The notes: a model not told the origin generated them from the letters alone. A stretch of DNA of 64,000 nt from Mactromeris polynyma (GCA_032209605.1 JASFXZ010000010.1:6717385-6781384), one strand, 5' to 3'; shown: positions 1 to 12,489, numbered from the stretch's first letter. Numbers and translations: made by a program.

Positions 1-5
1 GCGAA

Positions 6-170
6 CTATATGCGGCGAAAAGGCATGGTCATGCCGCATATAGCTGTTTTATGTCTTGTCCTAATGAAAGTCTTCGCCGCATATAGTCATGCATGAACTT
101 AATGCGGCGTTCTTTGAACTTAATGCGGCGTTCTTTGAACTATATGCGACACGGACTATATGTGGCACTA
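6..170. repeat. Small palindrome plus short GCGGCG-rich direct repeats
   Basis: CTATATGCGGCGAA (6-19) is the exact reverse complement of TTCGCCGCATATAG (73-86), giving a 14-bp inverted repeat round a 53-bp loop. It is followed by two near-perfect copies of a 21-bp unit reading TTAATGCGGCGTTCTTTGAAC (about 99-141) and a decayed relative ending in ATATGCGACACGG. This looks like the edge of a small foldback element that may begin before the window. An open frame over the repeats (93-299) has no coding character. Confidence 0.5.
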
Positions 171-1530
171 CACAGCTTATCGTGTAAAAAACATGTGATG
201 CTAGTAATACGTAAACTGTACAATTTAGCGTTACTTATCGCTCCGATAGGGTGGCTCCTATCTGTACGAGGCTTAATATCATTAACTATCAAATCATAAA
301 CTACGCCAATCAGATATCGTGATAATCTGTACTTTTCTATAAGTTCACGAACTGTCTAACATGTCAGGTATTTCTCTGAAATGTCAAGCTCTTCGAGCGT
401 TCATACGGTCGGCCATTTTTACGCAAAACGTTGAGATTTACGGTCGGTAATTTCTAACGTAACTTTACGCTCTAACTTACGCAAATACCTACGTACGCAA
501 ATATTAGTGAAACGCATTTACGTAGAAATTTTGTACGTACGCAAAAACTTACGAAAATCTAAGTACGTTAGTAAAACGGTACCCAGGTGTACGAGGCAAT
601 ACTAAAATATCAACTAATCAGCGTTAACACAAAATAGTGTAAAATGACTAAAATGAGAATTAAAAACTTATCTTTGAAGATATTTAATTTGTTCGCGGTA
701 TTAACATCTGCGTAAGACGTCACAAAAAGAATATCACGCGGCACAGCAAATCTAACGATGTCAGAATTTTTACGAGTAGGCCTTTTACCTCGTTTTGCCC
801 CACCTTACTCTACATGTGTTATTATATACTTAATAGTTTTTAAAGCGCTTTGAATGATTAGTTACTGGCTTCTTAGTCAATTATATTTGTGTTTATAGCT
901 GTATGATAAGCTCGTCTTATTGCCATGAATTACATTGACGACCATATACGTCTGTAAAATCACGTATGTTTCAAGAAAAGCACAAGTTATCTGAAAGTGT
1001 ATAGAATATAATTAAGTGACACATGCAGTTGTTGAGAAGCGAGCATATGTACGAAAATGTATGAAGAAGGATATAAATGATATGATCATTTTCCATTAAC
1101 TAACATAATGAAAAAGTATATTGTATTGGTTGACTGACGAGTTCTTGTTTCTCCTCTTAGACGAATATTAAGAAATATTATAAGTAAGGAATGTTTCAGT
1201 TTAATTTGGATGTAATATTAGTATTTTAACTTCGTTATATTTCAACAGACTTACTAATATCAAGTGAAGAGATATGTCTTATAAACAATTAAAGTGTTAT
1301 ACAAAATTATCACCAATAATAACGTCGTAGTTTAGTTCCTTTCCAATAGTTGTGCTTTAATATTTGATCTCTCGTTGAGACTAGCACTAATGCGACCGTA
1401 TTTTCCGTACGGATGGCTTAACGTGTTCGGAACTGTTTATTTTCACCAAAATCTTTGGTGTTCCCGATACTTAAGCATCATTACCGCCTATAGTCCCAGA
1501 CTGGTTGTATAGTGACAATGTGTATATGTA
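171..1530. other. AT-rich non-coding DNA, no gene seen
   Basis: I see no supported exon, RNA gene or transposon end here. The only local pattern is a cluster of TACG-containing words between about 470 and 570, including ACGTACGCAAA twice (from about 493 and 533) and several TTACG or TACGCAAA words. It looks like a decayed short repeat. Confidence 0.5.
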
Positions 1531-4500
1531 TATGACTATATCATTAAACATATAATAGTGTCACTATACTGCGAGTCTGAGACTATAGCATTAAACATAT
1601 ACAATGTGTGACGATACAGCCAGTCTGAGACTATAGCATTAAACATATTCACTGTGTGACGATACAGCCATTCTGAGACTATAGCATTAAACATATTCAC
1701 TGTGTGACGATACAGCCAGTCTGAGACTATAGCATTAAACATATTCACTGTGTGACGATACAGACAGTGTGAGACTATAACATTAAACATATACACGGTG
1801 TCACTATACAGTCAGTGTGAGACTATAGCATTAAACATATACACGGTGTCACTATACAGCCAGTGTGAGACTATAGCATTAAACATATACACTGTGTCAC
1901 TATACAGCCAGTCTGAGAGTATAGCATTAAACATATACACGGTGTCACAATACAGCCAGTCTGAGACTATAGCATTAAACATATACACGGTGTCACTATA
2001 CAGCCAGTGTGAGACTATAGCATTAAACATATACACTGTGTCACTATACAGCCAGTGTGGGACTATAGCATTAAACATATACACTGTGTCACTATACAGC
2101 CAGTCTGAGACTATAACATTAAACATATACACTGTGTCACTATACAGCCAGTGTGAGACTATAGCATTAAACATATACACAGTGTCACTATACAGCCAGT
2201 CTGAGACTATAGCATTAAACATATACACAGTGTCACTATACAGCATTAAACATATACACTGTGTCACTATGCATCCAGTCTGAGACTACAGCATTAAACA
2301 TATACACTGTGTCACTATACAGCCAGTCTGAGACTATAGCATTAAACATATACACTGTGTCACTATACAGCCAGTGTGAGACTATAACATTAAACATATA
2401 CACGGTGTCACTATACAGCCAGTGTGAGACTATAACATTAAACATATACACAGTGTGACGATACAGCCAGTGTGAGACTATTACATTAAACATATACAAG
2501 GTGTGACTATACAGCCAGTGTGAGACTATAACATTAAACATATACACTGTGTCACTATACAGCCAGTCTGAGACTATAGCATTAAACATATACACAGTGT
2601 CACTATACAGCTAATCTGAGACTACAGCATTAAACATATACACTGTGCCACTATACAGCCAGTCTGAGACTATAGCATTAAACATATACACTGTGCCACT
2701 ATACAGCCAGTGTGAGACTATATAATTAAACTTATACACCGTGTAACGATACAGCCAGTCTGAGACTATAGCATTAAACATATACACAGTGTCACTATAC
2801 AACCAGTGTGAGACTATAGCATTAAACATATACACAGTGTAACGATACAGCCAGTGTGAGACTATAGCATTAAACATATTCACAGTGTCACTATACAACA
2901 AGTGTGAGACTATAACATTAAACATATACACAGTGTAACGATACAGCCAGTGTGAGACTATAGCATTAAACATATACACAGTGTAACGATACAGCTAGTG
3001 TGAGACTATAACATTAAACATATACACAGTGTAACGATACAGCCAGTGTGAGACTATAACATTAAACATATACACAGTGTCACTATACAACCAGTGTGCG
3101 ACTATAACATTAAACATATACACAGTGTAACGATACAGCCAGTGTGAGACTATAACATTAAACATAAACACTGTGCCACTATACAGCCAGTGTGAGACTA
3201 AAACATTAAACATATACACTGTGTCACTATACAGCCAGTGTAAGACTATAGCATTAAACATATACACAGTGTCACTATACAGCCAGTGTGAGACTACAGC
3301 ATTAAACATATACACTGTGTCACTATACAGCCAGTCTGAGACTACAGCATTAAACATATACACGGTGTCACTATACAGCCAGTGTGAGACTATAGCATTA
3401 AACATATACACTGTGTCACTATACAGCCAGTCTGAGACTATAACATTAAACATATACACTGTGTCACTATACAGCCAGTGTGAGACTATAGCATTAAACA
3501 TATACACAGTGTCACTATACAGCCAGTGTGAGACTACAGCATTAAACATATACACTGTGTCACTATGCATCCAGTCTGAGACTACAGCATTAAACATATA
3601 CACTGTGTCACTATACAGCCAGTCTGAGACTATAGCATTAAACATATACACTGTGTCTCTATACAGCCAGTGTGAGACTATAACATTAAACATATACACG
3701 GTGTCACTATACAGCCAGTGTGAGACTATAACATTAAACATATACACAGTGTGACGATACAGCCAGTGTGAGACTATAACATTAAACATATACAAGGTGT
3801 GACGATACAGCCAGTGTGAGACTATAACATTAAACATATACACTGTGTCACTATACAGCCAGTCTGAGACTATAGCATTAAACATATACACAGTGTCACT
3901 ATACAGCTAATCTGAGACTACAGCATTAAACATATACACTGTGCCACTATACAGCCAGTCTGAGACTATAGCATTAAACATATACACTGTGCCACTATAC
4001 AGCCAGTGTGAGACTATATAATTAAACTTATACACCGTGTAACGATACAGCCAGTCTGAGACTATAGCATTAAACATATACACAGTGTCACTATACAACC
4101 AGTGTGAGACTATAGCATTAAACATATACACAGTGTAAGGATACAGCCAGTGTGAGACTATAGCATTAAACATATACACAGTGTCACTATACAACAAGTG
4201 TGAGACTATAACATTAAACATATACACAGTGTAACGATACAGCCAGTGTGAGACTATAGCATTAAACATATACACAGTGTAACGATACAGCTAGTGTGAG
4301 ACTATAACATTAAACATATACACAGTGTAACGATACAGCCAGTGTGAGACTATAACATTAAACATATACACAGTGTCACTATACAACCAGTGTGCGACTA
4401 TAACATTAAACATATACACAGTGTAACGATACAGCCAGTGTGAGACTATAGCATTAAACATATACACTGTGCCACTATACAGCCAGTGTGAGACTATAAC

Positions 4501-7186
4501 ATTAAACATATACACTGTGTCACTATACAGCCAGTGTAAGACTATAGCATTAAACATATACACAGTGTCACTATACAGCCAGTGTGAGACTACAGCATTA
4601 AACATATACACTGTGTCACTATACAGCCAGTCTAAGACTACAGCATTAAACATATACACTGTGTCACTATACAGCCAGTCTGAGACTATAGCATTAAACA
4701 TATACACTGTGTCACTATACAGCCAGTGTGAGACTATAACATTAAACATATACACGGTGTCACTATACAGCCAGTGTGAGACTATAACATTAAACATATA
4801 CACAGTGTGACGATACAACCAGTGTGAGACTATAACATTAAACATATACACAGTGTAACGATACAGCCAGTGTGAGACTATAGCATTAAACATATACACA
4901 GTGTAACGATACAGCTAGTGTGAGACTATAACATTAAACATATACACAGTGTAACGATACAGCCAGTGTGATACTATAACATTAAACATATACACAGGGT
5001 CACTATACAACCAGTAAGCGACTATAACATTAAACATATACACAGTGTAACGATACAGCCAGTGTGAGACTATAGCATTAAACATATACACTGTGCCACT
5101 ATACAGCCAGTCTGAGACTATAACATTAAACATATACACTGTGCCACAATACAGCCAGTGTGAGACTACAGCATTAAACATATACACAGTGTAACGATAC
5201 AGCCAGTGTGAGACTATAACATTAGACATATACACAGTGTAACGATAATAACCAGTGTGAGACTATAACATTAAACATATACACAGTGTAACGATACAGA
5301 CAGTGTGAGACTATAACATTAAACATATACACTGTGCCACAATACAGCCAGTCTGAGACTATAGCATTAAACATATACACTGTGCCACTATACAGCCAGT
5401 GTGAGACTATAGCATTAAACATATACACAGTGTAACGATACAGCCAGTGTGAGACTATAACATTAAACATATACACAGTGTAACGATACAGCCAGTGTGA
5501 GACTATAACATTAAACATATACACAGTGTAACGATAACAAACCAGTGTGAGACTATAGCATTAAACATATACACAGTGTAACGATACAGCCAGTGTGAGA
5601 CTATAGCATTAAACATATACACTGTGCCACTATACAGCCAGTCTGAGACTATAGCATTAAACATATACACTGTGTCACTATACAGCCAGTCTGAGACTAT
5701 AGCATTAAACATATACACGGTGTCATTATACAGCCAGTCCGAGACTATAACATTAAACATATACACTGTGCCACTATACAGCCAGTCTGAGACTATAGCA
5801 TTAAACATATACACGGTGTCATTATACAGCCAGTCTGAGACTATAACATTAATCATATACACTGTGTCACTATACAGCCAGTCTGAGACTATAGCATTAA
5901 ACATATACACAGTGTCATTATACAGCCAATCTGAGACAACAGCATTAAACATATACACTGTGCCACTATACAGCCAGTCTGAGACTATAGCATTAAACAT
6001 ATACACAGTGTCACTATACAGCCAATCTGAGACTATAGCATTAAACATATACACAGTGTCACTATACAGCCAATCTGAGACTACAGCATTAAACATATAC
6101 ACTGTGCCACTATACAGCCAGTCTGAGACTATAGCATTAAACATATACACAGTGTCACTATACAGCCAATCTGAGACTACATCATTAAACATATACACTG
6201 TGCCACTATACCGCCAGTCTGAGACTATAGCATTAAACATATACACTGTGCCACTATACAGCCAGTGTGAGACTATAGCATTAAACATATACAATGTACA
6301 CAGTGTAACGATACAGCCAGTCTGAGACTATAGCATTAAACATATACACAGTGTAACGATACAGCCAGTCTGAGACTATAACATTAAACATATACACAGT
6401 GTCACTATACAACCAGTCTGAGACTATAACATTAAACATATACACAGTGTGACGATACAACCAGTGTGAGACTATAACATTAAACATATACACTGTGTCA
6501 CTATACAACCAGTGTGAGACTATAACATTAAACAGATACATAGTGTGACGATACAACCAGTGTGAGACTATAACATTAAACATATACACTGTGTGAAGAT
6601 ACAGCCAGTGTGAGACTATAACATTAAACATATACACATTTTCACTATACAACCAGTCTGAGACTATAGCATTAAACATATACACTGTGTCACTATACAG
6701 CCAATCTGAGACTATAGCATTAAACATATACACAGTGTCACTATACAGCCAATCTGAGACTACAGCATTAAACATATACACTGTGCCACTATACAGCCAG
6801 TCTGAGACTATAGCATTAAACATATACACAGTGTCACTATACAGCCAATCTGAGACTATAGCATTAAACATATACACTGTGCCACTATACAGCCAGTGTG
6901 AGACTATAACATTAAACATATACACAGTGTAACAATACAGCCAGTGTGAGACTATAGCATTAAACATATACACTATGTGACGATACAGCCAGTGTGAGAC
7001 TATAACATTAAACATATACACTGTGTGACGATACAGCCAGTGTGAGACTATAACATTAAACATATACACTGTGTGACGATACAGCCAGTGTGAGACTAAA
7101 GCATTAAACATATACACTGTGTGACGATACAACCAGTGTGAGACTATAACATTAAACATATACACGGTGTCACTATACAGCCAGTG
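1531..7186. repeat. 48-bp minisatellite array, about 118 copies
   Basis: A 48-bp unit is repeated head to tail for about 5.6 kb. It contains CACTATACAGCCAGT, GAGACTATAGCATTAAAC and ATATACAC blocks. Variants differ mainly at the start of the unit (CACTATACAG, GACGATACAG, AACGATACAG) and at GTCTGAG versus GTGTGAG. Since 48 is a multiple of three and the consensus lacks stops in one frame on each strand, long repetitive open frames of 16-residue units appear on both strands. They start and stop at random point changes and carry no non-repetitive sequence, so I do not call them genes. The array edges are sharp: unique sequence resumes at about 7187. Confidence 0.95.
2236..4899. repeat. Higher-order repeat of 1,296 bp (27 units) inside the 48-bp array
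   Basis: The variant pattern of 2236-3531 recurs at 3532 onward with a constant offset of 1,296 bp, exactly 27 units. Diagnostic variants repeat in register: CACTATGCATCCAG (2265 and 3561), CACTATACAGCTAATC (2600 and 3896), and ATATAATTAAACTTATAC (2720 and 4016). A third partial copy from 4291 matches 2995 onward but lacks about six units. This shows unequal exchange of multi-unit blocks after the basic unit had diverged. Confidence 0.8.
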
Positions 7187-8430
7187 GTCTGAAGTTCCAC
7201 AGAAATATATATGTTATCCTTTAAAACGTCAAAAATAACTACAGATTAAAAGTAAACCGGGAACATTAAAATATTCAGATTACCATGCATCATGCAACAG
7301 GTTAAGATGTTTATAATACCACGTAATGTATCGAGTGGTTTGTTTTAAGCTATGCTACTGAGGCAGTCGTACACGTTATTTATCTCAAATCGGGACACCT
7401 CGTACAATTCTACGAATCATAATTGACAACTTGGTCTTTCATACATTGTTGGCTCCGGCATAGAAGTTTTAACTTGCATTAAGCAAGGCAACACCTAGAT
7501 ATAAAACGTCGGTAAAACAGCAACTGTATCATGAAGATTAAACATGTTGCGCAAACACCACTTTTGTTCCTTCTTCAATTAGAAGGGAATTCTAATTTCT
7601 TGTATTGTTGAGCGAAATCTCAAAGACATCCAATCTGAAACAAGACTAATTTTGATGCAAAGCATCAAAACGGCGGCACAAGTTTTAGGAAGCATGATAT
7701 TGAAACGAAGAAAAAAAACGATTACACGAAACGTAGATAGAACGAAACGGATCTAAAAATATACATGATTATAACTTCTAGTTTTACAGATCTAAAAGAA
7801 CTATTGGGATATCAAAAGGGAAAAATATCCACTAAAAATGTCAAAACAACGTAATTAAAAGTTCAGTTCAACCATCAGCATTTGATCTCGAATGTACTGA
7901 ATCCGTTTTACTGCCAATGCGTTATTTGAACAACAAATGCTATGACGTTTTCAACGACAATTTTCATTGGCTGAATTTTGTTTACATATTACCATCAGTA
8001 CATAACTTATATGGGTCAAGTTAAGGCAATGTATATTGCATAGTTTGGTCACTGTATTTATATTTGTACATTATAAACTGCATTCATGAACTTATTAATA
8101 TGGATTAACATTTTTTGTTTAACAATTTGCTTTTTTATAAGTACAATTTCAATTTGCGTGCACAGCATTAGGAACCATTTCCTGAACTTTGATGATGAAT
8201 TGAGCGTAGTTGTGAAACGAAGCTATGTAATACACGATGCCTAACCGTTTTCGTGACTAGCTGTTGTAAATTCTTATAAGCATACGTAAAACATTTTTTA
8301 AAGCTTTTTATTAACGGTAAAAATACATTTTAAATATTTTGACATTTTTTTATTATCAATTAGTACACTTTTTTTATCTGTATAATTAGAATCACGTTTT
8401 GTAAGAACAATTTAAAAAAGCATAATACCA
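7187..8430. other. AT-rich non-coding DNA, no feature seen
   Basis: No convincing exon, tRNA, terminal inverted repeat or tandem repeat was found. Base composition is AT-rich with short A and T runs. It separates the 48-bp array from the hairpin-bearing region at 8.5-9 kb. Confidence 0.5.
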
Positions 8431-8613
8431 ATGGCTTCTCCCATTTCGATTATGCAACTCCATGTACCTAGATTAAAAATTATTCAAATAGACGACGGCC
8501 TGAAGGCCGCCGTCAATTACAATGCGGACAAGTTCTTGCAGCGTTTTAAATGTTTTCACAATGTGAAACGTCCTGATAAAAGGCCGAGGTATTCAGATTG
8601 GCTTGCGCTGTAG
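8431..8613 (+). other. Short open frame of 60 codons, coding status unknown
   Basis: An ATG-initiated frame of 60 codons, basic near the C terminus (RPDKRPRY), with no family I recognise, signal peptide or membrane segment. It is more GC-balanced than its flanks, partly because it spans the GC-rich hairpin at 8491-8514. No good splice sites or poly(A) signal tie it to a gene. It may be a fragment of a mobile element or chance. Confidence 0.15.
8491..8514. repeat. GC-rich hairpin
   Basis: GACGACGGCC (8491-8500) faces GGCCGCCGTC (8505-8514) across a TGAA loop, a 10-bp stem with one mismatch. It stands out against AT-rich surroundings. Function unknown. Confidence 0.7.
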
Positions 8614-8950
8614 CATGTCCCGCGACAATCAAGGTTTCACGTGCCATTTTTCGCCCAAAGAACATTTGTTCAACTAGACGACACTTGTTGCTTGCTTCCG
8701 CATTGAGTCTTACAATGACGTACCGGGATTCCGTTTACTAAAAAGATCCTCATCTTAGTAGGTTTAGGCATTATCTTTGATGTTGCGTGTGCCATGTACT
8801 CTAATATTTAAATTATCTCTGCCATACTTTCCACAGAGACTACATACATTCATTTTGGAAGCCATATCGGAACTACTTTCCCGCCACATTCTTCCGAAGT
8901 ATGTGTATATTAATAATAGCCGAAATGATCCGATTGTAATATTGTAATTA

Positions 8951-8975
8951 GTCGGCGCCCCGGGAGGGCGCCGAC
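8951..8975. repeat. Perfect GC-rich hairpin
   Basis: GTCGGCGCCC (8951-8960) and GGGCGCCGAC (8966-8975) form a perfect 10-bp stem, all but two of its pairs G:C, with a CGGGA loop. It is the second GC-rich hairpin within 500 bp. The two could be subterminal pieces of one element, but I found no shared terminal repeat. Confidence 0.85.
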
Positions 8976-11466
8976 TATATTTGATACTGTCAAAGATCTA
9001 GCCTAACTTGGGGATCAGATATTAAAGTTGACCGCCATTTGTTTTATGTAAAGAAGAGCGCTGTGACCAAAACACAAGTTAAGTGATCGTATATTCAATT
9101 TGATTAGCAGTAGCGTTGTTCGACTTCACTTGGACCACGTTATCAGCCTGATTAAATGACAGCAATAGCTTCGTAAAGGTTAATTGAATTAGATGCAATT
9201 TCCCGACATTTTTCTGACTAAAACATGTGTATATAGCAGGTGAAATTTAACTGATCCAGACGGAGTTTTCGTGTGACACGGGCAGACAGACGGACAAACA
9301 GTTCATAACTTGGTTCCAGTGTGACGATATTGGAATTCTACATTTTAAAAAGCAGGCGAGAAATGTACATTGAAAGTGGCATATGTATCGTTTTTTACCG
9401 CATAATAAGCCGCGTATTTTCTCACGCCGTATGGACAGACGGACGGTTAAAGGTTTCGGCATTTCTTAGTATGAAGTAATATATATAATCAATACCTTAA
9501 GTACTTAGTTTCATATCATTTCTATCCGTTGAGTAGCATGCATTTAAAGGGACCTGTTTTTCGGATAGATATGTCAAATGCTGCAAAAATCGGACTAAGT
9601 TGCATGCATAACACCAACGAAAAACACAAAAAATGGTAATTATCACGATGTAAACAACACGCTGTATGTCACCGTCCGCCATTACATAGAGCTGTTTACT
9701 CGACTACCCATCGGATTTAAACTCAATTTGCATTATCAAGGCAAGTGTTTTTGTTGCAACTGTACCATAATTGATTATTTATTAATGTGTCATAAGTTTT
9801 ATTGGTGAAATATTTGATTTTATATGCATAAAATCCATACATGCCATATTTTCAGATGGTCAATAAGTGAGATTTTCCTCAGCAGGGCTGTTTTTAAGTG
9901 AGATTTGGGAAAAATAAGTGAGACTGTAAATCGCGATTTTTTGGGGCGCTTAATACACCAACACTAATTAACATTACCCCACCTAACTGTTTTCATGCGT
10001 AATTACAGTGTTACTTTGTCGCGTAAATTCCTTCATCAATTAGCATTAAACAGGGTTTCCCTTGAATTGGCTTTTAGGGGCCACAGTGGGCTTCATTTGG
10101 GGGTCATGTGTAACATTTGGGGGTCATTTATACAAGTGACCAGATATGATACTCAAAGGCAATTCATACTGGTATGCAAATATTGTATACATTATAACAT
10201 CTACCGAATATTTTGAGAGGAGTGGGTGTTTAAGAAAGGTAGAAAAATCACATATTTTTTAAGTCTTATGTGCATCTATTAGAATAAGTACGGTACCCAA
10301 TAGCAGTTTTCTAACCTTTGATCAAAGCCGATGTGTCGAAACTTCCAGTCTTGCCAGCCTAAAATATCTTCCAAACTAACCCCTTTGATCTGCCTGACGG
10401 TTTTACGTCACATAGAGTACAGTATTACGTCACAGCTAGCAGTATTGCCTGTCTTACATGTGCCTACGTGACCTTTATCATTTGCCTCAGTTCACCGAGT
10501 TTTGAAGTTTTTAATACCAATAAATTTAATATTCTATAGTAACAGTTATGCTTTGATTGTGTGAACATTGCTTTTTTGATTCTTTGATTCATGGGATATA
10601 CACGTGATGGATATACATGTAGGCTAAATTACGGATCAAAGTAAGAATTTTTCAGGTTTTTTATTTAGCCCAAAAGTACGTCATGACGCATAAATTTGTG
10701 CGTCAGGGAAAACCCTGCATTAAAACAAGCAGATTAACACCTTTCCTGTCAATAAAATGATTAAAGTTAAATCGTCCCGACCAAATTTCGATCGGCCCCT
10801 ATATAAAAAGTGCTATGGGAAAATGACGATATCCCATATGACTGCATTTGACAGAAAACGTAAAATGTAAAATATCATCAAAATGAAGGTAAAACGTGAA
10901 TAATACAAATGCTAGGAGTTATATTTGTAGGACTAAGTATAACGGAGACCTTTTCATGCTTTTAGTTTAAAGAATTAATCCCTCGGGCGTGTTTTCTAAC
11001 GGAAATGCACGAGAAGCTCGGTGTGTAGACAGTATGTGTAATCATTATCTTTGTCGAATACTAGCGAAAAAACTCGAACACTTCTCGTAACGTTAGATTC
11101 TAGGGTCATCATAATATGTGACCTTAAAATCACGGATTTTTGTAGCTGACTGTTGTGTGTTGTGGAAATATGCGCGCCATTTCATGGCGGATGGAAATTT
11201 AGCATGTGTTTTACGATGTTTACGACTGGATTAAATGGACGAAATTGTACATACTTTGGATGGAATTATGTTTTATTTAGGATATATGTGTTTTATGTGC
11301 TCATTCGCTGTGTTATATCCTGGACGTTAATGGTCCCAGATAGGATAGTGTCCATTTTCTGTGACCGAGTCAAGAAATTTGGTGGTCTGCATATGTTGAA
11401 TAGGTATAAACATAATTATGTTCTTGTGCGAATTCGTCAGCAAAGATATTGCCTTATGTTGTAACA
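8976..11466. other. AT-rich non-coding DNA with scattered short motifs
   Basis: No supported gene. Small items: AAGTGAGA three times near 9865-9935; two TTACGTCA words (near 10403 and 10433) resembling CREB/ATF half-sites; and a TGACGCA...TGCGTCA inverted repeat near 10684-10705. An open frame of 103 codons at 11153-11464 is rich in Phe, Tyr, Val and Cys, resembles nothing I know and has no flanking gene signals. Confidence 0.4.
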
Positions 11467-11474
11467 CTTTAGAC

Positions 11475-11566
11475 CAAAGGGGGTCGGCACATTAAAAAAT
11501 CCACTACCATTATATACTATTTAGTATATGATGGTAGTGGAATTTTTAATGTGCCGACCCCCTTTG
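11475..11566. mobile_element. hAT-type palindromic MITE with 8-bp target-site duplication
   Basis: A 92-bp almost complete palindrome. The left arm starts CAAAGGGGGTCGGCACATT and the right arm ends with its reverse complement. Arms are about 44 bp with two or three mismatches. It is flanked by CTTTAGAC on both sides (11467-11474 and 11567-11574), a perfect 8-bp duplication. hAT transposons make 8-bp duplications, and their ends often begin YARNG, which CAAAG fits. No room for a transposase, so this is a non-autonomous copy. Near-identical arms and an intact duplication suggest recent insertion. Confidence 0.8.
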
Positions 11567-11603
11567 CTTTAGACATAGCATATCATTTTATTTGTATTTG
11601 GTG

Positions 11604-11675
11604 CTGTTGTAGTGGTGTGGGGTAGAGCACCGTACTAGTGTTACGGGGTCGTGGGTTCGAGCCCCACATTGGGCA
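11604..11675 (+). pseudogene. tRNA-Thr-like copy 1, 5' half deleted
   Basis: The 3' half matches the intact copy at 11789: a perfectly paired anticodon stem (CCGTA/TACGG) with loop CTAGTGT, a T arm GTGGG-TTCGAGC-CCCAC with B box, and 3' acceptor strand ATTGGGC. The 5' acceptor strand and 5' side of the D stem are missing: spacer sequence GTAGTGGTGTGG runs straight into GGTAGAGC. This fits a deletion of about 30 nt. TTTT follows at once, as for Pol III termination. Confidence 0.6.
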
Positions 11676-11976
11676 CACTTTTACCCCTTGATTGACTTCA
11701 AATGTGGCAGTGGTGTTTGATGGCCTACAGTGGTTGAGCCTCAAATGCCGGAAGGTGGAGGAGTGTAGTGGTGTGGGCTTAGACGGCCGCCCGGTTAGCT
11801 CAGTCGGTAGAGCGCCTTACTAGTGTTAGGGGGTCGTGGGTTCGAGCCCCACATTGGGCACACTTTTTCCCCTTGCTTGACTTCAATGGTGGCAGTGGTG
11901 TTTGACGGCTCACAGTGGTTGAGCCTCAAATGCCGGAAGGGGGAGGTTGAGTGTAGTGGTGTGGGCTTAGACGGCC
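11675..11976 (+). repeat. Conserved spacers of the tandem tRNA repeat
   Basis: The spacers between the three tRNA-like copies are also repeated. Both hold CTTGATTGACTTCAA or CTTGCTTGACTTCAA, GTGGCAGTGGTGTTTGA, CAGTGGTTGAGCCTCAAATG and GTGTAGTGGTGTGGGCTTAG. The whole unit (tRNA plus about 115 bp) therefore duplicated, giving a period of about 185-188 bp. Confidence 0.8.
11789..11860 (+). tRNA. tRNA-Thr (anticodon AGT), intact cloverleaf
   Basis: A 72-nt full cloverleaf can be folded by eye. Acceptor GCCCGGT pairs with ATTGGGC (two G:U) plus discriminator A. The D stem is GCTC/GAGC. The anticodon stem CCTTA/TAGGG closes a 7-nt loop CTAGTGT, with AGT at positions 34-36. The variable loop is GGTC, and the T stem GTGGG/CCCAC encloses TTCGAGC. 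The A box (TAGCTCAGTCGG) and B box (GGTTCGAGCCC) fit Pol III promoters, and a T5 run begins about 3 nt after the gene. G1:C72, C2:G71 and anticodon G35-U36 agree with known threonine identity elements. It is the middle of three tandem copies with a period of about 185-188 bp. Alternative: a tRNA-derived repeat family. Confidence 0.65.
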
Positions 11977-12047
11977 GCCCCTTTAGCTCAGTGGGTAGAG
12001 CGCCATACTAGTGTTAGGGGTTATGAATCCAAGCCCCACATTGGGCG
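11977..12047 (+). pseudogene. tRNA-Thr-like copy 3, degraded
   Basis: It has the same order and anticodon loop (CTAGTGT) as the intact copy 188 bp upstream. However, the acceptor has two mismatches (GCCCCTT versus ATTGGGC), the anticodon stem has one, and the T arm is damaged (GTTATGAATCCAAG replaces the standard stem and B box). A good A box (TAGCTCAGTGGG) remains and a T4 run follows. Probably a tRNA pseudogene. Confidence 0.6.
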
Positions 12048-12489
12048 CACTTTTACCCTTTGAATTTGATTTACTTCTAACTCTCATTACAATAGAATAT
12101 TTGTTTAACAGCACAAATCCAGGCAGTGGGATCAAATATGCACATTGCTTCATTGGTCAAATTCAATATAATGACCTATTCAATACATTATAATACTGCA
12201 AATAAAAATCCAGTATTTTCAATAATTAAAGGCTCCCGTATAGTATTCTATATACACAACGCTGACAGGGTATATGATGTGCAAACTAATTTCCCCTTCA
12301 TGCGCCTCATGGCCATTTTCGTTGATTGCTTGGCTTGGCTTGAAAACTTTTATTGCTTGATGTCCTCAAGTTACTAGAAATTGACAATTGATTTTCATAC
12401 AGGAGTCAATAAATATTGAAAAGATTAAATGCATTCTTCCATTTACATTCAAAACGATAGATTGTTTAAGGTTTGAGCTAAATTCAGCT

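Noticed and set aside
1536..7165. Long repetitive open frames (up to about 298 codons) on both strands over the 48-bp array
   Set aside because: They are pure 16-residue repeats present on both strands at once, begin and end at random unit variants, and have no non-repetitive part or gene signals.
1531..7186. CRISPR-like look of regularly spaced repeats
   Set aside because: There are no unique spacers between repeats, the units are contiguous, and the context is animal nuclear DNA.
10395..10445. Two TTACGTCA words as a CREB/ATF-controlled promoter
   Set aside because: No transcription unit nearby and such 8-mers arise by chance.
11153..11464. 103-codon open frame
   Set aside because: No recognised motif, AT-driven residue use, no splice or poly(A) context.
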